DNA of 64,000 nucleotides from NCBI RefSeq assembly GCF_002217475.1, contig NZ_MUHH01000028.1, positions 1-64,000 of the forward strand, given 5' to 3'. This DNA comes from Flavobacterium tructae. Lineage in GTDB: Bacteria > Bacteroidota > Bacteroidia > Flavobacteriales > Flavobacteriaceae. Positions 26,248 to 35,205 of this stretch are shown here, piece after piece. The first letter of the stretch is position 1; every line of letters begins with the position of its first letter. Below the pieces are notes generated by a model. That model was not told the DNA's origin. It saw only the letters and a program-made list of their open reading frames with translations, and made no database searches. The translations under genes and the position numbers were made by a program.

Positions 26248-26811
26248 ATGGAAATATTAGTAATAATGGGGCCTCCGTATTCAGGAAAAGGTACTCAATG
26301 TGAAATTTTAAAAGAAGAACTTAAGTTTAAGCATATTTCAACTGGAGACCGATGCCGTCTGGAAAAACAGAATAAAACAGAGATCGGAAAAATAATGTCT
26401 CAATATGAGGAAAAAGGAGACTTAGTGCCTGATTCCATTATGAAAGATCTTTTTAGTAAAATTCTGGATGAAAACAGTTCAGCTAAAGGGATTATTTTGG
26501 ATGGTTATCCGAGAACTGAACCTCAGGTTAACGATTTGATGGAACTTGTTGCATCCAAGAATATGGAAATAGATAAGGTAATTAATATAGAAGTTCCAAA
26601 AGAAGAACTTTTAAAAAGAGCACAAAAAAGAGCCGAAACGTCTAATCGAAAAGACGATAAAGATGTTGAAATTCATCTGAAGAGAATTAAAGTTTTTGAA
26701 ACTTTGACCCGGCCTGCAATCGAATATATGAAGTCTAAAATTAAAGTTTTGACTTTTGATGGGCTGGGAGCAATTGACGAAATAACAGAACGAATAAAAA
26801 ATAGTTTATAA
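26248..26811 (+). CDS. Adenylate kinase-like nucleoside monophosphate kinase
   Basis: A 187-residue P-loop kinase of the adenylate kinase family. The Walker A loop is GPPYSGKGTQ (residues 8-17), the NMP-binding strand is HISTGD, and DGYPRTEPQ and the short lid around RAQKRAETSNRKDD follow. The lid lacks the zinc cysteines of long-lid enzymes, so it is a short-lid form. In the NMP motif, STGDRCRLE has Arg-Cys where Met-Leu is common, which suggests altered substrate choice. It is isolated from other nucleotide genes and lies between the tRNA-Val copies; probably a paralogue, not the main adk. Confidence 0.82.
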   Translation: MEILVIMGPPYSGKGTQCEILKEELKFKHISTGDRCRLEKQNKTEIGKIMSQYEEKGDLVPDSIMKDLFSKILDENSSAKGIILDGYPRTEPQVNDLMELVASKNMEIDKVINIEVPKEELLKRAQKRAETSNRKDDKDVEIHLKRIKVFETLTRPAIEYMKSKIKVLTFDGLGAIDEITERIKNSL

Positions 26812-26878
26812 AAGGTATTGACTATGAAGCGGGTAGGGGTGTTAAGTTAAAATTAGTTGATTTTTTTTCGAAAAATGC

Positions 26879-26908
26879 TTGCAAATACAAAATCTAGCTG
26901 TATATTTG
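26879..26908 (+). promoter_or_regulatory. Promoter of tRNA-Val copy 2
   Basis: TTG (26879-26881), 19 bp, TATATTTG (26901-26908): a consensus Bacteroidota promoter. The about 60 bp up to the tRNA are nearly identical to those before copy 1. Confidence 0.85.
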
Positions 26909-26946
26909 CACTCGCAATCACGAAATGATAGCAACCTAATAAAATA

Positions 26947-27024
26947 GGGCGATTAGCTCAGCTGGTTCAGAGCACCTCGTTTACACCGAGGGGGTCGGGG
27001 GTTCGAACCCCTCATCGCCCACCA
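26947..27024 (+). tRNA. tRNA-Val (anticodon TAC), copy 2
   Basis: Same sequence and folding as copy 1, with encoded CCA at 27022-27024. It lies 1,961 bp downstream of the first copy in the same orientation. Confidence 0.96.
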
Positions 27025-27033
27025 CTTTTTAAG

Positions 27034-27068
27034 ACACCTTCAAAATCATTTGATTTTGGAGGTTTTTT
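27034..27068 (+). terminator. Terminator of tRNA-Val copy 2
   Basis: ACCTTCAAAATCA (27036-27048) pairs with TGATTTTGGAGGT (27051-27063) with one mismatch, followed by a T-run. Confidence 0.8.
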
Positions 27069-27257
27069 GTTTTATGGGACCTCTATTAAGGTGTTGTCAG
27101 GGATTTATGAAGTGAAAGCAAGAACAACTCCAAATTAGTTTTTATTCATATCACTTTGATTTTCATTAAAATCCGTTATAGAATTATGCTTGAAATAGTA
27201 TCCAAATCAAGTAAATTAGAGGAGAAAATATAGTTTATAAATCTAAAAAATAATAAT

Positions 27258-27962
27258 ATGAGTGCACATAATAACGCAAAAAAGGGTGATATAGCAGATT
27301 TCGTTTTACTTCCTGGTGATCCAAAAAGAGCGAAGCTGATAGCGGAAACGTTTTTAACAGACGTTATATGCTATAATGAGGTTAGAGGAATGTTAGGATA
27401 TACCGGTTTCTATAATGGTAAGAGAATTAGTGTACAGGGAACAGGTATGGGGATGCCATCAATTTCTATCTATATTACAGAATTAATCGAAGAGTATGGT
27501 GTAGAAACACTCGTAAGAGTGGGGTCTTGTGGTTCTATCCAGGATGATGTAAATATGATGGATATTGTTTTAGCAATGAGTGCGTGCACAGATTCCGGGA
27601 TGAATAAATTTAAATTTAACGGCAATGATTTTGCTCCGACGGCGAATTTTGAATTATTAAAAAAGGCCTATGAAATTGCAGAGCAAAATAAGATAAAAGC
27701 TCATACAGGGTCAGTATTGACATCTGATTTTTTCTATACTGAAAGCCATTTAGGCGATCCTTTTTTAAATTGGAAAACCTACGGCGTTTTGGCTGTTGAC
27801 ATGGAAACAGCTGCGTTGTATTCTATAGCTGCTAAATATAGAAAAAAGGCTTTGGCTATCTTAACGGTATCGGATCACATCCTTAAAAAAGAGGCTTTGT
27901 CAGCGGATGACAGACAAAATTCTTTTAAAGAAATGATAGAATTCGCATTGCAGTTAGCCTAA
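27258..27962 (+). CDS. deoD: Purine nucleoside phosphorylase (DeoD type)
   Basis: A 234-residue hexameric-type nucleoside phosphorylase cleaving purine nucleosides to base and (deoxy)ribose-1-phosphate in salvage. The start [23 protein letters not shown] phosphate site, [12 protein letters not shown] block and VDMETAAL base/ribose site (Glu of METAA) match DeoD. It is monocistronic and ends at an A-rich hairpin terminator. Confidence 0.93.
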   Translation: MSAHNNAKKGDIADFVLLPGDPKRAKLIAETFLTDVICYNEVRGMLGYTGFYNGKRISVQGTGMGMPSISIYITELIEEYGVETLVRVGSCGSIQDDVNMMDIVLAMSACTDSGMNKFKFNGNDFAPTANFELLKKAYEIAEQNKIKAHTGSVLTSDFFYTESHLGDPFLNWKTYGVLAVDMETAALYSIAAKYRKKALAILTVSDHILKKEALSADDRQNSFKEMIEFALQLA

Positions 27963-28039
27963 ACAGATCGAAAAAGATAAAAGAATTGAAATAGCTTAAT
28001 ATATTAGGTTTTATTTTAATCCATCATCTTCCAACAAGA

Positions 28040-28069
28040 AACTCCTTAAGAAATTAAGGAGTTTTTTTT
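28040..28069 (+). terminator. Terminator of deoD
   Basis: AACTCCTTA (28040-28048) and TAAGGAGTT (28055-28063) are perfect arms followed by T7. Confidence 0.85.
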
Positions 28070-28220
28070 ATGCCCGATTTTTTTGAAGCCATTTACCAAA
28101 AAGAATCATTCTTACTCCTAAAAGTATAAAATTGGAGTCCGTTATTATAAATCCGGAACGTTTTAAGATGCAATGAGTATAGTTTTGAGCAATATTTTAA
28201 AACCATTAAAATCCAAGTTT

Positions 28221-29336
28221 ATGAAGAGAGTTTTCCTTTTAGTCTTATTTGCATTAGTATCCAATTTATCTTTTTCGCAATCAGAACAGTCTTTAATTCA
28301 GAATTGCATTCAAAACTATATTGAGGGGACATCTTACAATCAGCCTGACAGTATTAGTAAGGCTTTTTATTCTGAAGCCAGTCTTTTTTTAAGTCACAAA
28401 GATAAACCTTTATGGATCGTTCCGGCTTCGGAATATGTCACCTGGTTTCAAAAAGGTAAGAAAGGTGAATTTAACGGTCGCGTAGGCAGAGTTATTTCTC
28501 TGGAATTTTTTAATGATATTGCTATTGCAAAGGCTGAAATTATCATTGCAGAAAAAAAACAGGAATTTATGGATATGTTCTTGCTGAAGAAAATTCAGGG
28601 TGAATGGAGAATAATTAGCAAAGCAGCCAGCAGTAAAGCAACTAATAAATCTGGAAAAAGGATTTTATTTATTGTTTCTAATGCACATTATTACGGAAAT
28701 TCTACCATTTCAACAGGCAATAGTTTCGCTGAGATCGTAAATGCTTATGATACTTTTATACATGCCGGTTATACTGTTGATTTTGTGAGTCCAAAGGGCG
28801 GCAGTATTCCTTTAGCTTATATTAATACCTCTGATAATTTACAAAAGCAATACTTATACGATCAGGATTTTATGTACGCGATAAAACATACCGTAAGCCC
28901 TAAAGAAATTGATTATAAAAACTATAAAGCTGTTCATTATATTGGCGGTGGAAGTGCCATGTATGATGTTCCTGAAAGTTTAGATATTCAACGTATTGCT
29001 ATGCAAGTGTACGAAGATAATAATGGCATTATTTCTTCGGTATGTCACGGAACAGCCGGTATTGTTAACCTGAAAACCAGAAATGGTAAATTCTTAGTGG
29101 ATGGAAAAAGAATAAGCGGTTATCCTGATTCTTTCGAAAAACAAGATGGTGAATATTTTAAGCACTTTCCATTCTTAATTCAGAAGACTATAGAAGACAG
29201 AGGTGGAGATTTTAAATTTTCAAAGAGAAATGAATCTTATGTGGAACAAGACGATCGAATTGTTACTGGACAAAATTTTCAATCCTCAAATGGTGTTGCC
29301 TTAAAAATCATTGAGTGGATGGAGAAAAACAAATAA
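28221..29336 (+). CDS. Exported NTF2-like / DJ-1-PfpI two-domain protein
   Basis: About 371 residues from the ATG chosen. It begins with a signal peptide (MKRVFLLVLFALVSNLSFS). Residues about 22-140 form an NTF2/lumazine-binding-like domain (SLIQNCIQNYIEGTSYNQPD, AIAKAEIIIAEKK), and about 150-370 a DJ-1/PfpI domain with the nucleophilic Cys in SSVCHGTAGI and the upstream acidic HYIGGGSAMYDVP region. The family includes glyoxalase III-type and proteases, but this protein's substrate is unknown. A longer start at 28173 exists, but the signal peptide fits ATG 28221. The domain pairing plus periplasmic export is uncommon. Confidence 0.82.
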   Translation: MKRVFLLVLFALVSNLSFSQSEQSLIQNCIQNYIEGTSYNQPDSISKAFYSEASLFLSHKDKPLWIVPASEYVTWFQKGKKGEFNGRVGRVISLEFFNDIAIAKAEIIIAEKKQEFMDMFLLKKIQGEWRIISKAASSKATNKSGKRILFIVSNAHYYGNSTISTGNSFAEIVNAYDTFIHAGYTVDFVSPKGGSIPLAYINTSDNLQKQYLYDQDFMYAIKHTVSPKEIDYKNYKAVHYIGGGSAMYDVPESLDIQRIAMQVYEDNNGIISSVCHGTAGIVNLKTRNGKFLVDGKRISGYPDSFEKQDGEYFKHFPFLIQKTIEDRGGDFKFSKRNESYVEQDDRIVTGQNFQSSNGVALKIIEWMEKNK

Positions 29337-29407
29337 GAGGATTTATCAACAGTCAGCACAGACATTTAAGGAAAGAATATCAAGTTCTAAATCCATCAAA
29401 ATACGAT

Positions 29408-30247
29408 TTACTTATGCTTTTCAAATAACCATTTTGGAATCTCTTCGGTTAGTAAAAACGGAATCACAATGTTGTTATGATTTAAATTATTTAAAGTGGT
29501 AAAAGTCAAATTCTTGTTTGAAGATAATTTTGCAAACAATTCAACGCTTCCGATATAAGGATTGTCATCGTCTTTTTTTCCATGAATAAGCCAGATGTTC
29601 TTCTGGCTTAATTTTTTAAGATTGGAAAAATCAGGAACTGCTGCAACAGAGACAGCAGCGGCAAATTGGTCTGGCGCTATATTGAGTAGATTTTGCGCAG
29701 TCGATCCACCCATAGAATATCCAATTAAGTAAATCTTGTTTTTATCGATGTTTGGGTATTCTTTTTCAATGTTTTGAATTAATTCGAGTAAGGCAAAAAC
29801 AGCTGGAGAAGGTTTTGAAATTTGAATTCCACCACTATTCTTTTCATAATTTGAAGAACGCTCGCTGAATTGTGGTGCGATTACATAACATTGATATTTA
29901 GTATAAATTTCAGGTCTCAGCCAAATTTTCGCGAATGGTTCAAGCTGGTTTTCATTATCATTTCCAATTCGGGTAGAGTTGTGGAAAGTAATGACTAAAG
30001 GGTATTTTTGGTGATCGCTATTATCCTTTGGCGTTAGGAGCCTATAAGGGATTTCTATATTTTCTTTAGTAAATATTCTTTTTAGGAAGCTATCGGTATT
30101 CAGCCTGTTCAGTGCTTTTCGGTTATTTACGAAAGTTAGACTATCAACGGTGGTTTCCCGGAACTCTTTTCTTTGTGCAAAGGAGAAGTTTAGACTTAAA
30201 GTCAAAAAAAGTACTGCTATAATTTGTTTTGAATTTCGTTTACGCAT
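29408..30247 (-). CDS. Exported alpha/beta hydrolase (esterase-like)
   Basis: A 279-residue alpha/beta hydrolase with a signal peptide (MRKRNSKQIIAVLFLTLSLNFSFA). The nucleophile elbow is GYSMGG (Ser at about residue 176), typical of carboxylesterase/LpqC-like feruloyl esterases; the late LIHGKKDDDNP block supplies the catalytic Asp region and the C-terminal LNHNNIV the His. Substrate unknown. It is 22 bp after the upstream beta-lactamase-fold gene on the same strand. Confidence 0.85.
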   Translation of the reverse strand: MRKRNSKQIIAVLFLTLSLNFSFAQRKEFRETTVDSLTFVNNRKALNRLNTDSFLKRIFTKENIEIPYRLLTPKDNSDHQKYPLVITFHNSTRIGNDNENQLEPFAKIWLRPEIYTKYQCYVIAPQFSERSSNYEKNSGGIQISKPSPAVFALLELIQNIEKEYPNIDKNKIYLIGYSMGGSTAQNLLNIAPDQFAAAVSVAAVPDFSNLKKLSQKNIWLIHGKKDDDNPYIGSVELFAKLSSNKNLTFTTLNNLNHNNIVIPFLLTEEIPKWLFEKHK

Positions 30248-30269
30248 ATGGCTTTTATAAATTTGAGTT

Positions 30270-31325
30270 TTAGTTCAACAGATTACTTTTTCTAACGATT
30301 TTTCTAATTTCCTGTTCAAAATAATAAGCAATACTAAAATTTTCAAATGCTTGATTTTCCATAACAATAACGCTGGTTTTGGTTTTTGGATAGTATAAAT
30401 TGACCGCTGTAAATCCTTCACTGGGATGAAAACCTGTATGTCCGATTTCCATAATATTGGTTTTATCATTTATTCGCAATCCATAACCATAACCAATTGG
30501 TTTATCACCAAAAAGCGGATGGGTATTGGTGATTGAATAAGCAATCATCATTTTATAAGTAGCGGGTTTTAATAGTTGACCTGAGTGCAGACATTCATTC
30601 CATTTTGCTAAGTCAGGAACCGAAACAATTAAATGACTGCCAAAATAATTATGAATATCAAAATTTAATTGTTCGTTCAGCTTAATACTACCCTCTTTTT
30701 TTATGGAGTGCCCTTTTGTTAAAAATGTGTTGTTTGTCTCATTTGGGTAGTAACTGTTGGTCATTCCGCACTTTTTAAACAAGGCAGTTACTAACTCTTC
30801 AAAACTTTTATGACTTTGTTTTTCCAAAACTTGTCCCGCTACATAATAGCCAATATTAGAATAATTAAAAGCAGCTCCCGGAGTAAATTTAAGAGGTTTG
30901 TCTATGTCTTCACTGCTTAATCCCGAAGTATTGTTGAGCAATTGATTAACAGTGATGGTATCTGCCCACGAATATTTTAATTCCGGTAAATATTTGCGAA
31001 TAGGGGTTTCTAAATTAATTGTTCCTTTTTCTACTTCTTGTAAGATAAGTGTAGCCGTGATTTGTTTGGCAATTGACATGGTTGAAAATTTATCAGAAAT
31101 TTTTAGTTCTGTTTTCTTGTTGAAATCAGAATAACCATGTGCTTTTGCATATTTTATTTTTCCGTTTTGTTTAATAACAATTACTCCGTTAAAATTTCTT
31201 GGGTTTGTGGTATGTATTAGACTGTCAATTTTTGAAGAAAAGTCGTCTTTTTGTTGTGCGTAATTGTTGCAACTAATAAAAAGTACTAAAAAGAGGATTC
31301 TGAAGAGTGTAAAAGTTTGTTTCAT
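30270..31325 (-). CDS. Exported serine hydrolase, beta-lactamase fold
   Basis: A 351-residue class C beta-lactamase/DD-peptidase-like enzyme. The catalytic S84-x-x-K87 is in STMSIAKQ, the second motif is YSN (FNYSNIGYY), and HTG (EIGHTGFHP) replaces KTG. The N-terminus is a signal peptide with a borderline lipobox (LFISC, Cys19). Such proteins are mostly esterases or D-amino-peptide hydrolases, not antibiotic-resistance enzymes. Likely co-transcribed with the esterase 22 bp downstream. Confidence 0.88.
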   Translation of the reverse strand: MKQTFTLFRILFLVLFISCNNYAQQKDDFSSKIDSLIHTTNPRNFNGVIVIKQNGKIKYAKAHGYSDFNKKTELKISDKFSTMSIAKQITATLILQEVEKGTINLETPIRKYLPELKYSWADTITVNQLLNNTSGLSSEDIDKPLKFTPGAAFNYSNIGYYVAGQVLEKQSHKSFEELVTALFKKCGMTNSYYPNETNNTFLTKGHSIKKEGSIKLNEQLNFDIHNYFGSHLIVSVPDLAKWNECLHSGQLLKPATYKMMIAYSITNTHPLFGDKPIGYGYGLRINDKTNIMEIGHTGFHPSEGFTAVNLYYPKTKTSVIVMENQAFENFSIAYYFEQEIRKIVRKSNLLN

Positions 31326-31685
31326 TAAATTGTTTATTAGTAGATATCAATTGACTTTTCCCTGAGCGAATGTAAGAATTATTAGAGTAAATTATTTGGT
31401 TGATTTGGAAAACAAACTAAAAATATTTCTCGTCCTTGTTTAGCTGAAATTTTCTTTAAACCATGGAAGAAATGACTTGTATACAGATTTGTTAGAACTA
31501 AAAAAGTATCCTTAATTCCTTAAGAAGTTTTTTTAGCTGTTATTTCTGGAATATTGATCTAGCAGTGAAAATTGTTTCTATATTAGTACCGTAATAATTT
31601 TAAGCATTTATCAAGCATGGAATCACTTAAAACGCAATTTCGTCTTGATAAAAAGAAATCAGTTCATTTAACCCCAAATCTAAAA
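31326..31685. other. Intergenic region without identified elements
   Basis: A 360-bp AT-rich stretch between divergently oriented genes (minus beta-lactamase-fold gene, plus beta-propeller gene). It must hold both promoters, but I see no clear TAnnTTTG box with good spacing, no hairpin terminator and no repeat. The in-frame extension of the beta-propeller ORF up to 31617 is not considered coding. Confidence 0.4.
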
Positions 31686-32873
31686 ATGAAAAAAAATCTA
31701 ATTACTCTTTTATTTGCATGTGCCGTTACCAATATGTTTGGACAAGTACCAACCGTTTCAGCACCGGTTAAAATGGAAGCTGCAGGCAATATTAATGATA
31801 AGGTTACTCATAAAGTGCTAAAACCGTTGGCGAAAGTTGCATTGGATAAAGAGTCGATATTGATTTACGATTACGACGGTTCTCTTTTTTCCTTCAATTT
31901 AGAGTCTGAAAAAATTAACTGGACCGTAAAAGCAACAGATTCCTTTACGGAGTTGTGTGCAAATGCTATCACATTACAGGACGGAGTAGTGTATGTTCCT
32001 TTTATTAACGGAGAAATTTTTGCCATTGATAATCAGAGTGGTGCTGTTTTTTGGAAATCAAGACTGGGGAATAGCACAGATCAGATCATCCTGAAAAATC
32101 AGATTCCGGTTATAAATGAGGGAAAATTATTCATAACCTCCCAAAACGGTAACCTTTATGGGCTTGATATAAAGACTGGTGGTTTATTATGGAATCATAA
32201 ACTGGATGCTGAAAATAATGAAAGTCCGGTTCTTTTATTCAATAACAAAGTTTTTATTCAAAGCGGAACTTCTGTTTATAGTTTTGAAGCCAATACAGGA
32301 AAACTTCTTGTTCAAAAGAGCTTTGAGGAAGCCATGCGCGGAAAATTGGTAACCGATGGAGAGGCTATCTTTACTGCAAATGAAAAAAATGTAGTTTTTG
32401 CTCTAAATCCTGATAAATTAGATGTTCTGTGGCAGTTTAAATTGGAGGAAACTCAGAATAATATTAAGGAACGTATCTTTTGCAAAGACAAGAAGGTCTA
32501 TTTTGCCGCACAAGGACCTGAAGTTTCTTCGATATACGCTGTAGATTCAAAAACCGGAACTCAAATTTGGAAAACGGATTTTAAAGCCGATAATGTTGAG
32601 TATATGGTCGAAGAAAGTGATAATATTTGGGGATACACTCGTAAAAATAAGCTTTTTCAATTGGACATTACAAATGGTGAAATTGCATTTGAATACAAAT
32701 TATCAACGAGACCTATTTCAAATCTTGAATTCTTGAGTGATGATTACTTTTTTTATTATTCTGATGCGGCTTTGATTCAGTTTGAATATAAAACCAAAGA
32801 CGAAAACGAAGTCTATTTGCGAACCTCAATTAAAGATGATGTGTATAGTGCATTTTTAAAATTGATTCGATAA
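31686..32873 (+). CDS. Exported PQQ-type beta-propeller (BamB-like) protein
   Basis: About 395 residues from the ATG chosen, beginning with the signal peptide MKKNLITLLFACAVTNMFG. The mature part is a series of about seven PQQ/BamB-type blades with the repeated pattern VYVPFINGEIFAIDNQSGAVFWK, IYAVDSKTGTQIWKTDF, VYSFEANTGKLL. Such propellers act as BamB-type outer-membrane assembly or interaction platforms or, with PQQ, as dehydrogenases; dehydrogenase residues are not evident. A reading frame from 31617 adds 23 residues in front of the signal peptide and is rejected for that reason. Confidence 0.8.
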   Translation: MKKNLITLLFACAVTNMFGQVPTVSAPVKMEAAGNINDKVTHKVLKPLAKVALDKESILIYDYDGSLFSFNLESEKINWTVKATDSFTELCANAITLQDGVVYVPFINGEIFAIDNQSGAVFWKSRLGNSTDQIILKNQIPVINEGKLFITSQNGNLYGLDIKTGGLLWNHKLDAENNESPVLLFNNKVFIQSGTSVYSFEANTGKLLVQKSFEEAMRGKLVTDGEAIFTANEKNVVFALNPDKLDVLWQFKLEETQNNIKERIFCKDKKVYFAAQGPEVSSIYAVDSKTGTQIWKTDFKADNVEYMVEESDNIWGYTRKNKLFQLDITNGEIAFEYKLSTRPISNLEFLSDDYFFYYSDAALIQFEYKTKDENEVYLRTSIKDDVYSAFLKLIR

Positions 32874-33021
32874 GCAAAAAAAACGCATCAGTTTTCTTCA
32901 GGTTTTATTCTGTGTCGCTTTATTCAGGGAGTGATAAGTTGTTTATTATTACTATTTCGGACTTATTTGCCTGAAGTTGAAGAATATTGTATAAGCTGAT
33001 TCGTTTTTTTGCCATACATTT

Positions 33022-33171
33022 CTATGTCATAATTCTTTGATACACCATAATCGTTATAATGGTTATAAAAATAATCTGTATCGTAAGTATGATTTTGTTT
33101 TTTTGTCTTCGCTCTTTAGTAGCTTGTTTAAAAATTTTAAAGTAACCGGCATTTTTTTTATGTCTTTTCAT
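33022..33171 (-). CDS. Possible 49-residue single-pass membrane peptide
   Basis: On the minus strand a 49-codon ORF starts MKRHKKNAGYFKIFKQ (strongly basic) and has a single hydrophobic span of Ile/Thr residues at about 27-43. The topology, positive inside then one helix, is protein-like, but no family is recognised and the promoter is weak. It is head-to-head with kdpA, across the 298 bp holding twin TATCA repeats. It is a hypothetical gene only. Confidence 0.35.
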   Translation of the reverse strand: MKRHKKNAGYFKIFKQATKERRQKNKIILTIQIIFITIITIMVYQRIMT

Positions 33172-33318
33172 GGCTTTGGAAATTAAGTTTAATAAAAGTA
33201 AACACAGTTACTTTTTGTATTTTTATGCAAATGATGTGCCGTAAAAAGTATTTTCTAATTAATTATTTGATTTTTAGCTTCCTATTCTTTTAGATTTTTC
33301 AGGAATAAAAAGGAAATA

Positions 33319-33354
33319 GTATCAAAATGATAGTGTAATCGTATCAAAATGATA
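33319..33354 (+). promoter_or_regulatory. Twin operator-like sites upstream of kdpA
   Basis: Two identical copies of GTATCAAAATGATA at 33319-33332 and 33341-33354, 22 bp apart, i.e. two helix turns. Each contains the dyad TATCA-AAA-TGATA. A third partial match (GTGGTAT) lies just downstream. The pattern fits cooperative binding of a dimeric regulator; the regulator is unknown. Confidence 0.6.
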
Positions 33355-33469
33355 AGGTAGTGGTATTTTCTATAAGTGTTTTTGGTTGTAAATCAGGGAT
33401 TAACATTTTTATTGTTCGTATGGACTAGTTGTTGGTGCTTTCGCGAAGAACCTCAATCTTAAAAAAAAT

Positions 33470-35167
33470 ATGTTAACTCAATTAATAGTTTCACTTGGTA
33501 TTCTTCTTACTGTTATTTTGCTGTCGGTCATTGTAGGCCGGGAAATGAAAAAAATATATGCAAATGAAAAAAGCATAACAGACTTTATTAATCCATTAGA
33601 CCGATTGATATACCGGTTTTGTAAAATTGACCCCACGCTCCAAATGAATTGGAAAACATATTTAAAAGTATTGTTATCTGTGCAGTTCATATGGTTCCTC
33701 TGGGGATTTGTTATTTTATTGCTCCAGGGAAAACTTTTCTTAAACCCGGCTGGTATCGACAGTATGGAGTGGACATTGGCGTTAAATTCGACAATTAGTT
33801 TTTTGACCAGTACCAACTTGCAGCACTATTCAGGAGAGACAGGAGCGAGTTATTTTGCACAGGTAGGCGTGTTTATGCTTTTACAGTTTTTAAGTGCGGC
33901 GACAAGTCTTTGTGCGGGTGTAGCAATAGTCAGGGGACTTGCTGCTCAAGCGATACAAGGATTAGGAAATTTTTATAGCGATTTTGTAAAATCATCTACT
34001 CGTATACTGTTGCCGTTAAGTATAATTACCGCAACTTTTTTTTTGTTTAACGGCGTGCCAATGACATTTGATGAACCTGAGAAAATTACCTCTGTTGAAG
34101 GCAGAGAAGTAGTAGTGTCAACAGGACCTGCGGCAGCTTTTCTTCCCATCAAGGAATTAGGATCTAATGGTGGCGGCTTTTTTGGAACCAACTGTGCGCA
34201 ACCATTTGAAAATCCTAACTTTTTTACCTACATCATTCACACTATTATCGTTTGGCTTTTGCCGATGTCTTTTATCATTTTCGTAGGCCGGTATCTCAAC
34301 AATAAAAAATTTTCAAGAATGCTTTTGGGAGTGATGTTGATGGGGTTTGTAGTAACTTGTATTCCCTTAATTTGTGGTGAAATGTCTGTTAATCCCAAAT
34401 TCAGCGCAATGGGAATTGACTCATCACCAGCCAATATGGAAGGTAAAGAGGTGCGTTTTGGAACGTATTATTCCTCTTTTTACAGCGCGGTTAATATGAT
34501 AATCCCGGCTGGTACCATAACAGGTATGCACGATAGTTATATGCCGTTGTCTTCGATTGGGATGTTTATAGGAATGCAGGTAGATGCGTTTTTTGGAGGG
34601 CTGGGTACCGGATGGATCAATATGTTTATTTACCTGATTATAGCCACTTTTATCGGTTCACTGATGGTAGGACGAACTCCGGAGTTGTTTGGCAGAAAAA
34701 TCTCGATTAAGGAAGTTCAGGTAGCAGTTTTGGTAAACCTTTGCGCTTTGGCGATACCATTATTATTTTCGGCAATTGCTGTTCACGTTTATTTGTATGT
34801 TCCGGAAGCTGTTGAGTGGCTGAGTAACACAGGACCACACGGTTTTACCACCATAGTTTATGAGTATGTGTCTTCGATGGCGGGAAATGGAAGCGGGTTT
34901 GAAGGGCTGGCTGATAACACTCCTTTCTGGAATTTAACCACTTCGGTTACGATGCTTGCCGGTCGCTTTATTCCGATGATTGGAGCATTTTTGATCATTG
35001 GTTATTTAAGTGCTAAAAAAGCCGTAGCTCCTTCGCTGGGCACTTTGAGAGTTGATTCGGGTATTTTTGGAACCTTATTATTTATGGTCATTATGATTTT
35101 GACTGTGATGTCCATGTTTATTGTTTTTGCATTAGGACCTGTACAGGAACATTTGCTAATGATTTAG
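33470..35167 (+). CDS. kdpA: Potassium-transporting ATPase subunit KdpA (orphan)
   Basis: KdpA is the channel-like, K+-selective subunit of the KdpFABC pump, with four pore loops in one chain. At 565 residues it is full length. The pore loops are recognisable: TNLQHYSGE (about 115-123), NGGGFF (233-238), AGTITGMHDS (347-356) and AGNGSGFEG (471-479). About ten membrane helices follow the family pattern, as do GRTPELFG and GPHGFT. The usual neighbours kdpB and kdpC are absent: a hairpin follows at 35206-35263 and the next gene is on the other strand. So it is either a detached paralogue or the remnant of a broken operon, although the frame is intact. Twin operator-like repeats lie 115 bp upstream. 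Confidence 0.93.
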   Translation: MLTQLIVSLGILLTVILLSVIVGREMKKIYANEKSITDFINPLDRLIYRFCKIDPTLQMNWKTYLKVLLSVQFIWFLWGFVILLLQGKLFLNPAGIDSMEWTLALNSTISFLTSTNLQHYSGETGASYFAQVGVFMLLQFLSAATSLCAGVAIVRGLAAQAIQGLGNFYSDFVKSSTRILLPLSIITATFFLFNGVPMTFDEPEKITSVEGREVVVSTGPAAAFLPIKELGSNGGGFFGTNCAQPFENPNFFTYIIHTIIVWLLPMSFIIFVGRYLNNKKFSRMLLGVMLMGFVVTCIPLICGEMSVNPKFSAMGIDSSPANMEGKEVRFGTYYSSFYSAVNMIIPAGTITGMHDSYMPLSSIGMFIGMQVDAFFGGLGTGWINMFIYLIIATFIGSLMVGRTPELFGRKISIKEVQVAVLVNLCALAIPLLFSAIAVHVYLYVPEAVEWLSNTGPHGFTTIVYEYVSSMAGNGSGFEGLADNTPFWNLTTSVTMLAGRFIPMIGAFLIIGYLSAKKAVAPSLGTLRVDSGIFGTLLFMVIMILTVMSMFIVFALGPVQEHLLMI

Positions 35168-35205
35168 TAGTAGTATTGTAATTTTTTTATTAATATAAGA
35201 CATAG

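Noticed and set aside
25072-26868. Insertion sequence or prophage between the two tRNA-Val genes
   Set aside because: No transposase, integrase or terminal inverted repeats are seen; only two ordinary genes.
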